Shown: positions 44,641 through 54,121 of the stretch, piece after piece
Position numbering within the stretch: position 1 is the first letter of the stretch
How the letters are laid out: each line of letters opens with the position of its first letter
NCBI GenBank assembly: GCA_903877385.1
Contig: CAIRDP010000053.1
Span: forward strand, 1 to 64,000
Direction: 5' to 3'
Length of the DNA stretch: 64,000 bases
Source of the DNA: an uncultured Bacteroidales bacterium
GTDB lineage: Bacteria > Bacteroidota > Bacteroidia > Bacteroidales > FEN-979
Notes under the pieces: model-generated
What the model saw: the letters and a program-made list of their open reading frames with translations, nothing else
Databases searched by the model: none
What the model was told of the DNA's origin: nothing
Made by a program: the position numbers and the translations under genes

Positions 44641-46203
44641 ATGTCATCCCTTAACAGAGTTGCGAAGATCATAATCGCCCTTACCACCATTTCGGCAGCC
44701 ATCATGGAGCTGATCGACACTTCCATTGTGAATGTTGCCTTGAACCAGATGGCCGGCAACCTTGGCGCCTCCATTGAGGATATTGCCTGGGTGATCACCT
44801 CATACGCCATCGCCAACGTGATCATTATCCCAATGACTGGCTTCCTTGCTGCTTTTTTCGGGCGCAGGCGCTATTACATGGCGTCGATAGTGATTTTTAC
44901 CATCGCTTCCGTTTTCTGCGGATTGTCAACCTCGCTCTGGCAAATCGTGCTGTGGAGGTTCGTTCAGGGCCTTGGTGGAGGCGGACTGCTTTCAACTTCA
45001 CAATCCATTCTTTTCGAGACCTTCCCAGGCAAACAAAGAGGGTTGGCTGCAGCCTTGTTTGGCATGGGCATTGTGCTTGGGCCAACCCTGGGCCCCACGG
45101 TCGGCGGCATGATCATCGACAGCTATTCCTGGCCCCTGATCTTTTACATCAACGTTCCTTTCGGTATTATCGCAAGTATCCTCACCTACCGCTTTATACC
45201 CCGGGGTTTCGACATCCACGTCAAGCCCAGGATAGACTGGAGCGGGATCTTCCTGCTGACCATTGGGATCGGAGCCCTGCAGTATGTGCTTGAACGAGGG
45301 GAGCATGAAGACTGGTACGATTCGAAACTGATCATCTGGCTTACGGTAATCGCTGTTGTGGGGCTTATCACTTTTATCTGGTGGGAGCTTAAACAAAAGG
45401 AGCCCGTGGTCAACCTTCGCATCCTCAGGGACTGGAACCTCTCACTCACCACCCTGCTCACTTTCATTGTGGGGTTCATTTTGTTTACCTCGGTGTTTGT
45501 TTTCCCCCTCATGCTGCAGAGAGTGCTGGGTTATACGGCATATGAAACAGGACTTACTTTATTGCCGGCCTCTTTATTATCACTTATTTTCATGCCTTTC
45601 ATCGGGAGGGCGCTACAGGCAGGAACCTCCCCGAAAATATTTGTAACCTTCGGGTTTATTGCCCTTATGGGCTTCGGGATCATGATGTCGCGTGCCGATC
45701 TCAATGTTACTTCGGGTTTTTTCGCTTTGCCCCTGATGGTAAGAGGGGCGGGACTGGCCATGCTGATGGTGCCTCTTAATGCTATGGCTGTCGCCGGATT
45801 ACAGCCCCGGGACATCCCGCAGGGTGTCGCTTTGAACAATATGATGCGGCAGCTGGGAGGTTCCTTCGGTATTGCCATCATCAACAATTACGTGGCACAC
45901 AGGGTGGCGATTCACCGCATCGACCTGATCAGTAATATTTATAATGGGGGCCAGCAGTTTACCGAACGCTACAACCAGGTTTACCAGGGGCTCCAGGCAA
46001 AACTCCCGTTTGCCGCCAACCTTCAGCAGCAAACCTACCAGGTGATCGAAGGAACGGTGATGAAGCAGGCATTCATGCTGAGTTACCTTGATGCCTTCCT
46101 TTATGCAACACTCTTTATTCTCGTTGCTTTTCCCCTGATTTTCATTACCCGGAATAAAAGGATAAGCGGGGAACAGGTGGCGGCAGCCGGAGAAGCACAT
46201 TAA
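44641..46203 (+). CDS. emrB: EmrB-type MFS multidrug transporter (DHA2 family)
   Basis: The 520-residue proton-driven antiporter has about 14 membrane helices. It has the DHA2 signatures 'LIDTSIVNVALNQMAGNLG', 'GRRRYYMAS' and 'GLGGGGLLSTSQSIL'. I start at MSSLNRVAK (44641), eight bases after the emrA stop; an upstream in-frame Met at 44614 would overlap emrA. It exports hydrophobic compounds through the EmrA adaptor. A repeat is found just after its stop (46204-46231). Confidence 0.92.
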   Translation: MSSLNRVAKIIIALTTISAAIMELIDTSIVNVALNQMAGNLGASIEDIAWVITSYAIANVIIIPMTGFLAAFFGRRRYYMASIVIFTIASVFCGLSTSLWQIVLWRFVQGLGGGGLLSTSQSILFETFPGKQRGLAAALFGMGIVLGPTLGPTVGGMIIDSYSWPLIFYINVPFGIIASILTYRFIPRGFDIHVKPRIDWSGIFLLTIGIGALQYVLERGEHEDWYDSKLIIWLTVIAVVGLITFIWWELKQKEPVVNLRILRDWNLSLTTLLTFIVGFILFTSVFVFPLMLQRVLGYTAYETGLTLLPASLLSLIFMPFIGRALQAGTSPKIFVTFGFIALMGFGIMMSRADLNVTSGFFALPLMVRGAGLAMLMVPLNAMAVAGLQPRDIPQGVALNNMMRQLGGSFGIAIINNYVAHRVAIHRIDLISNIYNGGQQFTERYNQVYQGLQAKLPFAANLQQQTYQVIEGTVMKQAFMLSYLDAFLYATLFILVAFPLIFITRNKRISGEQVAAAGEAH

Positions 46204-46231
46204 AAATGTACAATGTACAAATGACAAATTA
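46204..46231. repeat. Dispersed TGTACAATGTACA-type intergenic repeat, copy 1
   Basis: The sequence just after the emrB stop contains ATGTACAATGTACAAATGAC. A related copy on the opposite strand is at 54086-54112 next to the Rieske gene. Both are intergenic and built of short palindromic TGTACA units. Confidence 0.5.
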
Positions 46232-46259
46232 GGATTTTAGAATACATATAAATAATTAC

Positions 46260-47561
46260 ATGAGACACTTTTGTTTGATAATACTGACGGCTGTTTTCAC
46301 CAGTAATTTACAGGCCCAGGAGATCCCGGCACCGGTCACTTTGAAACATTTCGTTGAACAGTCATTCCGGAATTATCCTAGGGTTGGTGAGATGAGCGAC
46401 CTGGTCAGGATGAGTGAGGTCAGGGTTAGCCTGGGCAAGGCCGCTTACCTCCCTACTGCCGGCGCCAATCTCTCCTATAACCGCATTTACCCAACACCGG
46501 CCATAGAAATCCCCATGGGAGCCGTGGTCCAGTCCTTCAAAGTCGCTCCTGCCGACAATTACAATGCTTCGGTAGGCATTTCCCAGCCTATCCTTGACTT
46601 GCGGACCCCGGCGGCGGTGAACAAGGCAAAAAGCGATCTGGAAACATCAAAAGATAATCTTGAGAGTTTTAAGATCCAACTCGCATACCAGGTTGCACAA
46701 ATCTATTATTCCATCATTTTTCTCAACAAAAGCCTGTTTGTCCAGAATGAACAGATCAGCCTGCTGAGGTCAACCCTTCAGCAGATCGATGTGAAAGTAA
46801 AGAACGGGGATGCCCTGACTTATGACCTGGTTTCAACCCAGGTAAAATACACCAATGCCGAAAATTTCTACACCGACCTGGTGACCCAGCTTAACAAGCA
46901 ATACAATATGCTGGGCATGCTTACAGGCAGCAAGGGAACTGCATATCTTAGCGACACCATAGTAAACCAGTCCACGTTCAGGATAGCAACCGATTCGATC
47001 TTTGCCCTGGCTTTACAGAATAATCCCGAGATACTGCTTGCCGGGGACAGGATCAGGTCGGCAGGCTGGGATATTGTTTCGGCCAACCGCACCCGACTGC
47101 CCGTACTTAACTTCCAGGCCGGGCTGGGATATAAGAATGGTTTCATGCCCGAGATCGATGCCGTGTTGTTTAACTATGCTGTGGGGGTTGGCCTCAGCAT
47201 CCCTATTCTTCCGGCAAACCGACCCGGCCTGCAAAAGCAACTTGCCACAATCAACCTTAATTCCACGAAACTGGCCCTGGAATCCCAGAAAGTGAACCTG
47301 AACAAGGACCTGCTGAACTCCCTGGACGATATTCAGAAAAGCCAGAAAAAACTGGCCAGCGCCGATACCCTCATCAGCCAGGCCCAGCTGGCCATGGATC
47401 TTGCAGCCGACCGGTATAAATACGGGGTGATAACAAATCTCGACCTGCTTACCTCCATTACCAATTATAAGGATGCCCAACTCAGTCGCCTGCAATACGA
47501 ATACAACCTCCTTTTATCCAGGATGGAATTATGCAGGCTTGCCGGGATCAGGTGGTGGTAA
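46260..47561 (+). CDS. TolC-like outer-membrane efflux protein of the Emr pump
   Basis: The 433-residue protein has a signal peptide (MRHFCLIILTAVFTSNLQAQ) and two OEP-type repeats, with strands such as 'YLPTAGANLSYNRIYPTPAIE' and 'FNYAVGVGLSIPILPAN' and long helices such as 'LDLLTSITNYKDAQLSRLQYEYNLL'. It is in the same orientation as emrAB, with a 56-base gap, and should be the outer-membrane part of that pump. Confidence 0.85.
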   Translation: MRHFCLIILTAVFTSNLQAQEIPAPVTLKHFVEQSFRNYPRVGEMSDLVRMSEVRVSLGKAAYLPTAGANLSYNRIYPTPAIEIPMGAVVQSFKVAPADNYNASVGISQPILDLRTPAAVNKAKSDLETSKDNLESFKIQLAYQVAQIYYSIIFLNKSLFVQNEQISLLRSTLQQIDVKVKNGDALTYDLVSTQVKYTNAENFYTDLVTQLNKQYNMLGMLTGSKGTAYLSDTIVNQSTFRIATDSIFALALQNNPEILLAGDRIRSAGWDIVSANRTRLPVLNFQAGLGYKNGFMPEIDAVLFNYAVGVGLSIPILPANRPGLQKQLATINLNSTKLALESQKVNLNKDLLNSLDDIQKSQKKLASADTLISQAQLAMDLAADRYKYGVITNLDLLTSITNYKDAQLSRLQYEYNLLLSRMELCRLAGIRWW

Positions 47562-47592
47562 AAAAAAGGTGTCCCGAAAAATGAGACACCCC
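47561..47592 (-). terminator. Terminator between convergent genes
   Basis: GGTGTC (47568-47573) pairs with GACACC (47585-47590). On the minus strand the stem is followed by seven T, so it should end the DUF3303-like transcript; the plus-strand side has only a short T-run and may act weakly for the tolC gene. Confidence 0.7.
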
Positions 47593-47627
47593 TTTGAATA
47601 AGAATTCCGCAGTTAATTATGCACTGC

Positions 47628-47939
47628 TTATCCCCACTTCTGCACTGCAGCAGCGATACCGGGTCCCCCTTTGGCCAGATCCTCGGGAGTCATAACCGGG
47701 ATGTATTCGACATCGGCATGCAACCATAAATAAAACGGTTCTGAAATCGCCGGTATCTCCGAAGCGTCGTTGATGTTTATAACGATATAGGCACCCCTGT
47801 GCCCGCAAATTGTCGTAAAATATGCTGCTTCAGCTTTGATCTGTGTAAGCAGTTCGTGCATTTTATGTCCGAATTGTGGATCGCTGACGGCCTTGTTACC
47901 TTTCTCAAGGCCCATCTTTACCTTCATTATATATTTCAT
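47628..47939 (-). CDS. Small cytoplasmic protein, DUF3303-like
   Basis: The 103-residue protein reads 'AEAAYFTTICGHRGAYIVINI', then 'SEIPAISEPFYLWLHADVEYIPVMTPEDL', close to the DUF3303 family of small ferredoxin-like alpha/beta proteins in my memory. No catalytic motif is known for it. It is a single gene, ended by the terminator at 47561-47592. Confidence 0.7.
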   Translation of the reverse strand: MKYIMKVKMGLEKGNKAVSDPQFGHKMHELLTQIKAEAAYFTTICGHRGAYIVININDASEIPAISEPFYLWLHADVEYIPVMTPEDLAKGGPGIAAAVQKWG

Positions 47940-48098
47940 ATTGATTCTTTTTCTTGGTTTAGCGTTACTTTTGATTCAAATAACAATAAATTGTTAAATA
48001 TCATGCAAATATAATTTTTATTTAGTCTTAATTTACATTTGAAATGATTTATTTCGACATCTTTGTATTATCTTTATTCTTAAACCTAAACAAAACCC

Positions 48099-49271
48099 AT
48101 GCTATATTATATAAAGCTCTACCGGGAGTGGGTTCTGCCGCGAATGATTGCAAAGGGTATTATTCCACAAAACACCAGGCTCACACCATTCAACCCCCTG
48201 CCTGAATCAATTGCCAACCCTGACGACCTGGTAAGGCCATGGAATACCTTAAATGCAGATGAAAAGAAGCTGTTTTCAAAACTTGCCGAAGTCAATGCGG
48301 GTTTTTCAGAGTACACCGATGCCCAGGTTGGACATATCATTGACTACCTGGAACAGACCGGCCAGCTTGAAAATACAATTGTAATCTATGCCGCCGATAA
48401 CGGAGCCTCAGGGGAAGGCACACCCAACGGCTCGGTAAACGAGAATAAATTCTTTACCGGCTGGAAGGCTGCAGCCCTGCATGCCCCGCTCACTGCAAAA
48501 GGTCATTTCGACAAGGATGAATGGCAGCTTTACCACGTTGAAGTTGACTGTTCCGAGTCAAAAGACCTGGCAAAGGAAAATCCTGAAAAGCTTAAGGAAC
48601 TGATAAAGGCCTGGTTTGACGAAGCTGAAAAGAATAACGTATTGCCCCTGGATGACCGCACTGCTCTGGAACTTATCACTGTTGAACGTCCGACCGGTGA
48701 ACCTCCCCGTGACCGTTACCTGTATTATCCCAATACATCACCGTTCCCCGAAGGCGTGGCGGCCGATGTACGCAACCGCTCATACAAGATACTGGCCGAT
48801 GTAACCATTACGGATGCAAACTGTTCAGGTGTGATATTCGCACATGGTTCTAGATTCGGAGGCCATTCCCTGTTTATCAAAGACCGCAAACTTCACTATG
48901 TCTACAACTTCCTTGGCATCATGCCTGAACAGGAATTCGTTTCTGGCCCCCTCAAACCCTGCAAATATACCTTTGGCATGGAATTTATCCGCGAGAAAGC
49001 CGGAGACCATCACGAATCTATCGGTACCATGAAACTTTATGTCAACGACAAGGTTGTTGCCCAGGGACCCATGAGAACACAGGCAGGCAAATTCACCCTC
49101 TCGGGCGACGGGCTGTGCGTTGGCTATGACAGCGGCGATGCTGTTAGCCATCAATACAAATCGCCCGGGACATTCAAGGGTGGTACAATACGTTTCGTTG
49201 GAGTCACAGTCGAAAAGGTTGCATACCTGGACCTTGAGCAGGAAGCAAAGGCAGCATTCGCGAGAGAATAA
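48099..49271 (+). pseudogene. Arylsulfatase remnant lacking catalytic half
   Basis: The 390-residue frame matches the middle and C-terminal parts of large arylsulfatases ('LSADEKKLF'-like 'LNADEKKLFSKLAEVNAGFSE', 'IIDYLEQTGQLENTIVIYAADNGASGEG', 'WQLYHVEVDCSESKDLAKENPEKL', 'VLPLDDR'). The N-terminal domain with the CxPSR formylglycine motif and main metal ligands is absent. After GSVNENKFF, about 130-odd residues that normally follow (including the region leading to 'GNRAIY...GWKAA') appear to be deleted in frame. It is either a pseudogene, an artefact, or a shortened protein with a new role. Sulfatase activity is not expected. Confidence 0.75.
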
Positions 49272-49315
49272 ACTGAAAAATCTGTTTATTCCAAATGCAT
49301 TATTCATTTGTCGTT

Positions 49316-49348
49316 AAACAACAGTCATCCGGTAGATGACTGTTGTTT
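49316..49348. terminator. Perfect 14 bp hairpin (bidirectional terminator)
   Basis: AAACAACAGTCATC (49316-49329) and GATGACTGTTGTTT (49335-49348) are perfect complements with a five-base loop. It lies 45 bases after the sulfatase remnant and about 110 bases after the convergent OMP stop. The T-runs are short on both sides. Confidence 0.7.
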
Positions 49349-49461
49349 AATTTACCCTTTGGTCTTTAAAAATTTCTCACTTACGCCTTAAATCGGGCAG
49401 ATGCATAACCAAGGTAAAATTTTCAATTTAATTCATCCTATTGACCTATAAGAAATATGCT

Positions 49462-50223
49462 TTAAAAATGAAACCCTATCTGTAACAGGTACCTGAACCC
49501 AATGCTGAACAGGTCCAGTTTACCATTTTGCTGGAAAGATTTGTTTAAAACAAAATCTCCTATCATAGGGTATTTTGACAGTAACTTATTGTACAGTTCC
49601 TCGTTGATCTCCTGAAGTTTTGAGGCATTGATATTCCCCGTTATATTCACGCCTCCTCCATAATAACTGATTGCAGGTCCGATCAGGACAAAATCAAGGG
49701 TCAGCCGCTTCCAGAAAACAAACTGGTACCCCAGTTCAACACCAAGATTAAACACATAAAAATTCCCTTTGAGCTGGCCTGCGCTGTCAATGCTGGTGTG
49801 AAGAACATCCACATTATTTTTAAAATAGTAGCCGTAATAGCTGCAAAAAGGAGCCAGGTAAACCCCATCGGGTATGGGCCTTCCATTCCTGGTAGTAAGA
49901 TAGAACCGGTATTCCAGCGCTATATTTATACCGTACTTATCACGGCCGCTCAAGGCAACCAGGCTCCCGATAGTATCTTTGAAAAGAGCCGGAAATTCAA
50001 GATAACCAAGTGTAAGGGCGATGGACTGCTTCCCATTTATAACCCTCTCATAACTGAATGTGACATTTTTATTACTCCATAGCAGCATAGGGGTTGGATT
50101 GAATTTAATCACATTTTTATGAAAGGGTTTCTTACTCTCGTTCACTGTGTCATTCTTCCCTGCTGAAACAATGAATGGAAGCACGATCAGAATTGAGAAG
50201 AAATACCAACCGGCTTGCTTCAT
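49462..50223 (-). CDS. Predicted outer-membrane beta-barrel protein, DUF3575-like
   Basis: The 253-residue product has a signal peptide (about 1-22, ends VSAG) and alternating strands with aromatic ends ('NVTFSYERVINGKQSIALTLGYLEF', 'INIALEYRFYL', 'VYLAPFCSYYGYYF', 'FSIGFRYLLQIGFHF'), ending in Phe as outer-membrane barrels do. It resembles the DUF3575 type. Its ATG overlaps the TGA of the DUF6515-like gene by four bases (ATGA), so the two are coupled. Confidence 0.7.
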   Translation of the reverse strand: MKQAGWYFFSILIVLPFIVSAGKNDTVNESKKPFHKNVIKFNPTPMLLWSNKNVTFSYERVINGKQSIALTLGYLEFPALFKDTIGSLVALSGRDKYGINIALEYRFYLTTRNGRPIPDGVYLAPFCSYYGYYFKNNVDVLHTSIDSAGQLKGNFYVFNLGVELGYQFVFWKRLTLDFVLIGPAISYYGGGVNITGNINASKLQEINEELYNKLLSKYPMIGDFVLNKSFQQNGKLDLFSIGFRYLLQIGFHF

Positions 50224-51224
50224 TTTGCCTCCTTCACTTCAACTACTTCATACATATTCTTCCCATCCTGAACAATGGGCTGGTAATAAGTCTCACCGAC
50301 CTGCACGTAAGTGACTTCCCCGATTTTCACCTCTTTACCTCCTTCGGGGAGGTTCGCAACAACAGCACCGGCCGTAGGTTGGACTACTGTATAACTCTGT
50401 CCTGACTTTTCATAATATGTACCGCCATAATAATAGTTGTTGGTTGTTTCGTTGATGACCACGGTCTGGGAACCCGGTGGCAAAGTGGTAATGGTTGCTC
50501 CAACCGGGGCAGGAACTACGGTATACCCGCTGCCGGAAGCAACATAATATACACCCTGGTCGTAATGGTACTGCTGGCTTGCCACGGTTACAATGATTGC
50601 AGTAGCTGCCATAGTGGCAATGACAAAACCTACCGGATGCCATACAGGCCCCCAGCGGTAAGGAGTGTAGGGATGATAGGCATAAGGATGGTAACAATAA
50701 TATGCATGCCCTCCGTAAGCATAAGGCGGCCTTGAATACGGCCTTGGATTGGCCACAACAACAGTGCTCTTATTCACGTTGACGTTAACATTCTTGCTGT
50801 TGTTGACGTTCACATTTTTCTTGCTGTTGTCGACATTCACAGTATTCCCGCTGACATTGGTTTTATTCCCGGTTGAAACGTTGGTTTTATTCCCGCCTGA
50901 AACATTATTCTTATCACCTCCACTAAACCTGGTCCTATTCCCGGTTGCAGCATTGTTATTGCCGGCTGGTTTCGCATTTGGTGTCCTCTGGTTTGTACCA
51001 CCCTGGGCAGGTTTGCCGGCAGGTTTTGCCGCACCCTGGGCTGGCCTGGCTGCGTTGCCGGCGGGTTGGGCAACCTGCTGACGGGATTGGTCTGTCCCTG
51101 CTCCCCGGCCCCCACCTTCAACCCTGCCTTCCCTTTGAGCAACAACTGAAAGCGGTATCAGAACTGCCAGGAATCCGATAAAAAGGCCTGTGCAAAGAAG
51201 CCTTAAACTGAATCGAGTTTTCAT
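50220..51224 (-). CDS. Envelope protein with Asn/Val/Lys repeats and DUF6515-like C-terminus
   Basis: The 334-residue protein starts at MKTRFSLRL (51224) with a signal peptide (M at 51233 is also in frame). It then has a low-complexity region (about 30-170) of repeated 'NKTNVSGGN', 'NVNVN' and 'PAQGAAKPAG' units. A hydrophobic segment (about 200-220) and a C-terminal region with repeated 'YYYGGTYYEKSGQSYTVVQPTAGAVVANLP' motifs of DUF6515 type follow. Function is unknown, possibly envelope-linked. It is coupled to the next gene through ATGA. Confidence 0.7.
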   Translation of the reverse strand: MKTRFSLRLLCTGLFIGFLAVLIPLSVVAQREGRVEGGGRGAGTDQSRQQVAQPAGNAARPAQGAAKPAGKPAQGGTNQRTPNAKPAGNNNAATGNRTRFSGGDKNNVSGGNKTNVSTGNKTNVSGNTVNVDNSKKNVNVNNSKNVNVNVNKSTVVVANPRPYSRPPYAYGGHAYYCYHPYAYHPYTPYRWGPVWHPVGFVIATMAATAIIVTVASQQYHYDQGVYYVASGSGYTVVPAPVGATITTLPPGSQTVVINETTNNYYYGGTYYEKSGQSYTVVQPTAGAVVANLPEGGKEVKIGEVTYVQVGETYYQPIVQDGKNMYEVVEVKEAK

Positions 51225-51262
51225 AATCTTCATTTTTGAGTTTTAATTATATTGTAAATATA

Positions 51263-53563
51263 TTACTTCCTTGTAAATTCATCATACATGGCCTGAACCT
51301 GCTTCTCGCCCGGGAAGCAGGTTCGTAATTTTTTAACATAGGGCGAAGCTTTTGCCCTTTCGTTCCGGTTCATATAAAAAGCAAAAAGAGCATACAATAT
51401 ATCGAAATTGCAGGGATCGATTCCCAATCCTTTAACAAGAGTTGTAACACATTTCTCATTTTGTCCTGTCATCTGGTACAAAAGCCCAAGGTTATACAAT
51501 ATCCTTGCATTAGCGCGGGCTTTGATTGAAGCAGTTTCAAGCAAAGCAATGGCTTCAGGGTAATTTTTCTGCTCACCATACAGCAATGCCAGGTAATAAT
51601 AACCATCGGTCAGGTCGGGGTTCGAAGCGATCATGTTCCTGCAAAGCCTGCTTACCGAATCGGTCTTCCCCTGCTGGTAATATATCAGAACAAGATTTGC
51701 TTTGGCCGGGTAAAACAGATCATCGATATGCAGGGCCTCCCTGAAATTTTCTTCAGCCCCGGGAAGGTCTTTCAGCTTTGCATAATAATTGCCGAGATTA
51801 TACCTGCCCGTCGGGAAATCGGCTACATATTCCTGGGATTTACGATATTCCTCAAGGGCGCTAACAAACAACCTGAATTGAATGTCATTAAAAGCTTCTT
51901 TTTTGTATGTGGATAGCCTGTTGGCGGCTTGCATGCGGACTGCCTTTACAGGATCATCCAGCAGAGGTGAAATTATGCGCATCAACTCAGCTGAGTCGGC
52001 GGTAACAAAATTCTCCACGGCTGTATATCTTAGTAAAGGATCCGGATCCCCGCAAGCTTTTCTGACTGCCGACTGTGCTTTATGGCTTGGGTATGCCGAT
52101 AAATACACTATGGCTGTGGCCCTGATGATCTCGGGATACAGGTTGCTGTTGATGATCCTCAGCAACCCGGAATCAGCCCCGGCTTTACCTGCAGCGGCCT
52201 CGGCAAGTATGCTGCCGTAATGGGGTTTCCTTTTTTCTCCGTACCATTTAATCACATTCTGAACAGCCCATTGATCGGTCTTGTCGTCATGGCAGCGGGT
52301 GCAGGCATTGGGGGTTCCCAGCTTAACTGACAAATCAGGTCTGGGCACACGCAGGCTGTGATCGTACCTGCGGTCAATGCCCATATAGTATCTTCCCGGC
52401 ATATGGCAATCCCGGCACAAATTTCCGTCTCCAGGGCCCAGCTTAAGGCCTTCCTTGTTTACAAAGGATGTGCCTGTCTCTCCTTTTGCTTTATGAAAAT
52501 GGTGGTTGAAGGTATCATACTCTTCAGCCTTATGGCATTGAGTACACAAAGCGTTGCCTTCGAATTCCCGCTTCAGGCTGTGGGGATCGTGGCAATCGCC
52601 GCAACGCACATCCTTCATGTACATTTTGCTTTGTGTGAACGATCCGTATTCGTAATCCTCATCCCTGAACTGCCCGTCAACATAATAATATGACTCAAGC
52701 GGAAGCTGGGGAATTGCATTGCTGAGGAATTCAGGATGCTCAAAATCGTAAGGGCCGAGCGAACTCCTTCGCGCATGGCAGGGAGCACAGGATTCAACAT
52801 ACTGACGTGAAGGTATCCTGCTGGTCTTTATAACCAGTCCTGTATTATTGTCCTGCGGCCTTGCCATTTCAGGCAATCGCGCCCATTCTACATGCGCTGA
52901 ACCCGGACCGTGGCATGCTTCACAGTTCACATTGATATCGCTCCAGGTGGTGTTATACGATCCGGTTTTAATGTCGTAATTCTTCTGAAGGTTGGTCGAA
53001 TGGCATTCGGCACACATGCTGTTCCAGTTCTGGGCCTGGTTCGTCCAGTATAACCAGTTACCGGGTTTCAGGTCTTCGGGCTTATATACCATCCCTGCCA
53101 TCTGGAACCACTTCTTTTCACTTGTGTTCCATGCTATTGGCAGGCATTGGAATTTCCCGTTCTCAAAGGGGATAAGGTATTGCTGCAAAGGATGGACTCC
53201 AAATGTATGGGTTACCTGGAATTCATTCATCTTCCCTCCCGCCCCTTCGGTAAACACAAAGAACTTCCTACCTTTTTTGTAGAACTTCGTTGTTATCCCC
53301 TTATAAGTGAATTCAGCGTTATTAAAATCCCCGAGTACAGTGCTGTCATTGGCAACGCTCATGGCTTTGTCATGATCGGATCCCTTCCACAGGCGGAATT
53401 CTTTTTGATGGCATTCTATACAGGCATGGCCTCCCGTGAAAACCGCCTGAGTCGGATTTTCTTCACCCGCATGCCTATTCAGCCAAAGTGAAAGAGGGAA
53501 ACTGAGCACGATCAGGGCAGTTGCAATAATTCCGGTGAGTTTCCAGGATCTTTCCATGCTCAT
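51263..53563 (-). CDS. Octaheme c-type cytochrome with C-terminal TPR repeats
   Basis: The 766-residue protein has an N-terminal membrane anchor (about 9-27), eight CXXCH heme motifs (CIECH, CAECH, CEACH, CAPCH, CGDCH, CTQCH, CRDCH, CTRCH) and then HEAT/TPR-type helices (about 470-766, 'GRYNLGNYYAKL', 'ARILYNLGLLYQMTG'). It should sit on the periplasmic face and carry electrons. Its ATG overlaps the Rieske stop as ATGA, linking it to a cytochrome b-Rieske module, where it may be the electron acceptor. Confidence 0.9.
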   Translation of the reverse strand: MSMERSWKLTGIIATALIVLSFPLSLWLNRHAGEENPTQAVFTGGHACIECHQKEFRLWKGSDHDKAMSVANDSTVLGDFNNAEFTYKGITTKFYKKGRKFFVFTEGAGGKMNEFQVTHTFGVHPLQQYLIPFENGKFQCLPIAWNTSEKKWFQMAGMVYKPEDLKPGNWLYWTNQAQNWNSMCAECHSTNLQKNYDIKTGSYNTTWSDINVNCEACHGPGSAHVEWARLPEMARPQDNNTGLVIKTSRIPSRQYVESCAPCHARRSSLGPYDFEHPEFLSNAIPQLPLESYYYVDGQFRDEDYEYGSFTQSKMYMKDVRCGDCHDPHSLKREFEGNALCTQCHKAEEYDTFNHHFHKAKGETGTSFVNKEGLKLGPGDGNLCRDCHMPGRYYMGIDRRYDHSLRVPRPDLSVKLGTPNACTRCHDDKTDQWAVQNVIKWYGEKRKPHYGSILAEAAAGKAGADSGLLRIINSNLYPEIIRATAIVYLSAYPSHKAQSAVRKACGDPDPLLRYTAVENFVTADSAELMRIISPLLDDPVKAVRMQAANRLSTYKKEAFNDIQFRLFVSALEEYRKSQEYVADFPTGRYNLGNYYAKLKDLPGAEENFREALHIDDLFYPAKANLVLIYYQQGKTDSVSRLCRNMIASNPDLTDGYYYLALLYGEQKNYPEAIALLETASIKARANARILYNLGLLYQMTGQNEKCVTTLVKGLGIDPCNFDILYALFAFYMNRNERAKASPYVKKLRTCFPGEKQVQAMYDEFTRK

Positions 53564-54078
53564 TGTGCAAATACCAGTTGGTCTTTCCTGAACGAATTCC
53601 TTTCCTTCAGTGTCCCGACATCCACCTTCACCATCCCGTTCTCGATCATTATGGGATAATAACTGAGAGCCCTGGCAGCCGGCGGGTTCAACACTTCCCC
53701 ACTGATATCAAAGGCCGAGGAATGGCAGGGACAGATGAATCTCTTTTTGCTCTCCTCCCACGAAATCGAACAACCGAGATGCGTGCATCTCAGTGAAAGC
53801 GCTATGAATCCTCCGTTCTGCAACCTGGCCAGGTAAAACCGTCCTCCCATGAATGCACTTACCGAACCGGGAGCAAACGAATCCACAGATCCCGCATCCT
53901 GTATCAATTTCGTTACATGAGACTGTTTGTTCTTGGCTGAAAATATGTATGCGGATATCATCCCCAGTAATTCCAGCGCTGCAAGAATTCCAAGGCCCTT
54001 CCATGCCATCCCGAAGAAATCACGACGGTTGATCTTTCCTGAATTTTCAATTTCCGGCAGACTGTTTTTCCTGTTCAT
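53560..54078 (-). CDS. Rieske [2Fe-2S] protein
   Basis: The 172-residue protein has a twin-Arg-like start (KINRRDFFGMAWKGLG) and a membrane segment (about 26-50), then the Rieske cluster motifs CTHLGC and CPCHSS. I start at MNRKNSLPEI (54078); longer in-frame starts up to 54129 would run through a repeat element and the cytochrome b stop. It should transfer electrons between the cytochrome b quinol site and the octaheme cytochrome. Confidence 0.9.
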   Translation of the reverse strand: MNRKNSLPEIENSGKINRRDFFGMAWKGLGILAALELLGMISAYIFSAKNKQSHVTKLIQDAGSVDSFAPGSVSAFMGGRFYLARLQNGGFIALSLRCTHLGCSISWEESKKRFICPCHSSAFDISGEVLNPPAARALSYYPIMIENGMVKVDVGTLKERNSFRKDQLVFAQ

Positions 54079-54085
54079 TTCTCTA

Positions 54086-54112
54086 TTTGTACATGGTACA
54101 TTGTACATTTTA
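54086..54112. repeat. Dispersed TGTACA-type intergenic repeat, copy 2
   Basis: The gap between cytochrome b and Rieske genes contains TTTGTACATGGTACATTG followed by TACATTTTA, the reverse-strand relative of the element at 46204-46231. The elements share ATGTACAATGTAC. Confidence 0.5.
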
Positions 54113-54121
54113 ATTTTAAGC

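Noticed and set aside
46260-47592. Treating the hairpin at 47561-47592 as a strong plus-strand terminator
   Set aside because: The long T-run lies on the minus-strand side; the plus side has only a short T-run.
50749-51081. 110-residue hydrophobic frame on the plus strand (LLLTFTFFLLL-type)
   Set aside because: It is the complement of the Asn/Val/Lys repeat DNA in the DUF6515-like gene; composition is dictated by that repeat.
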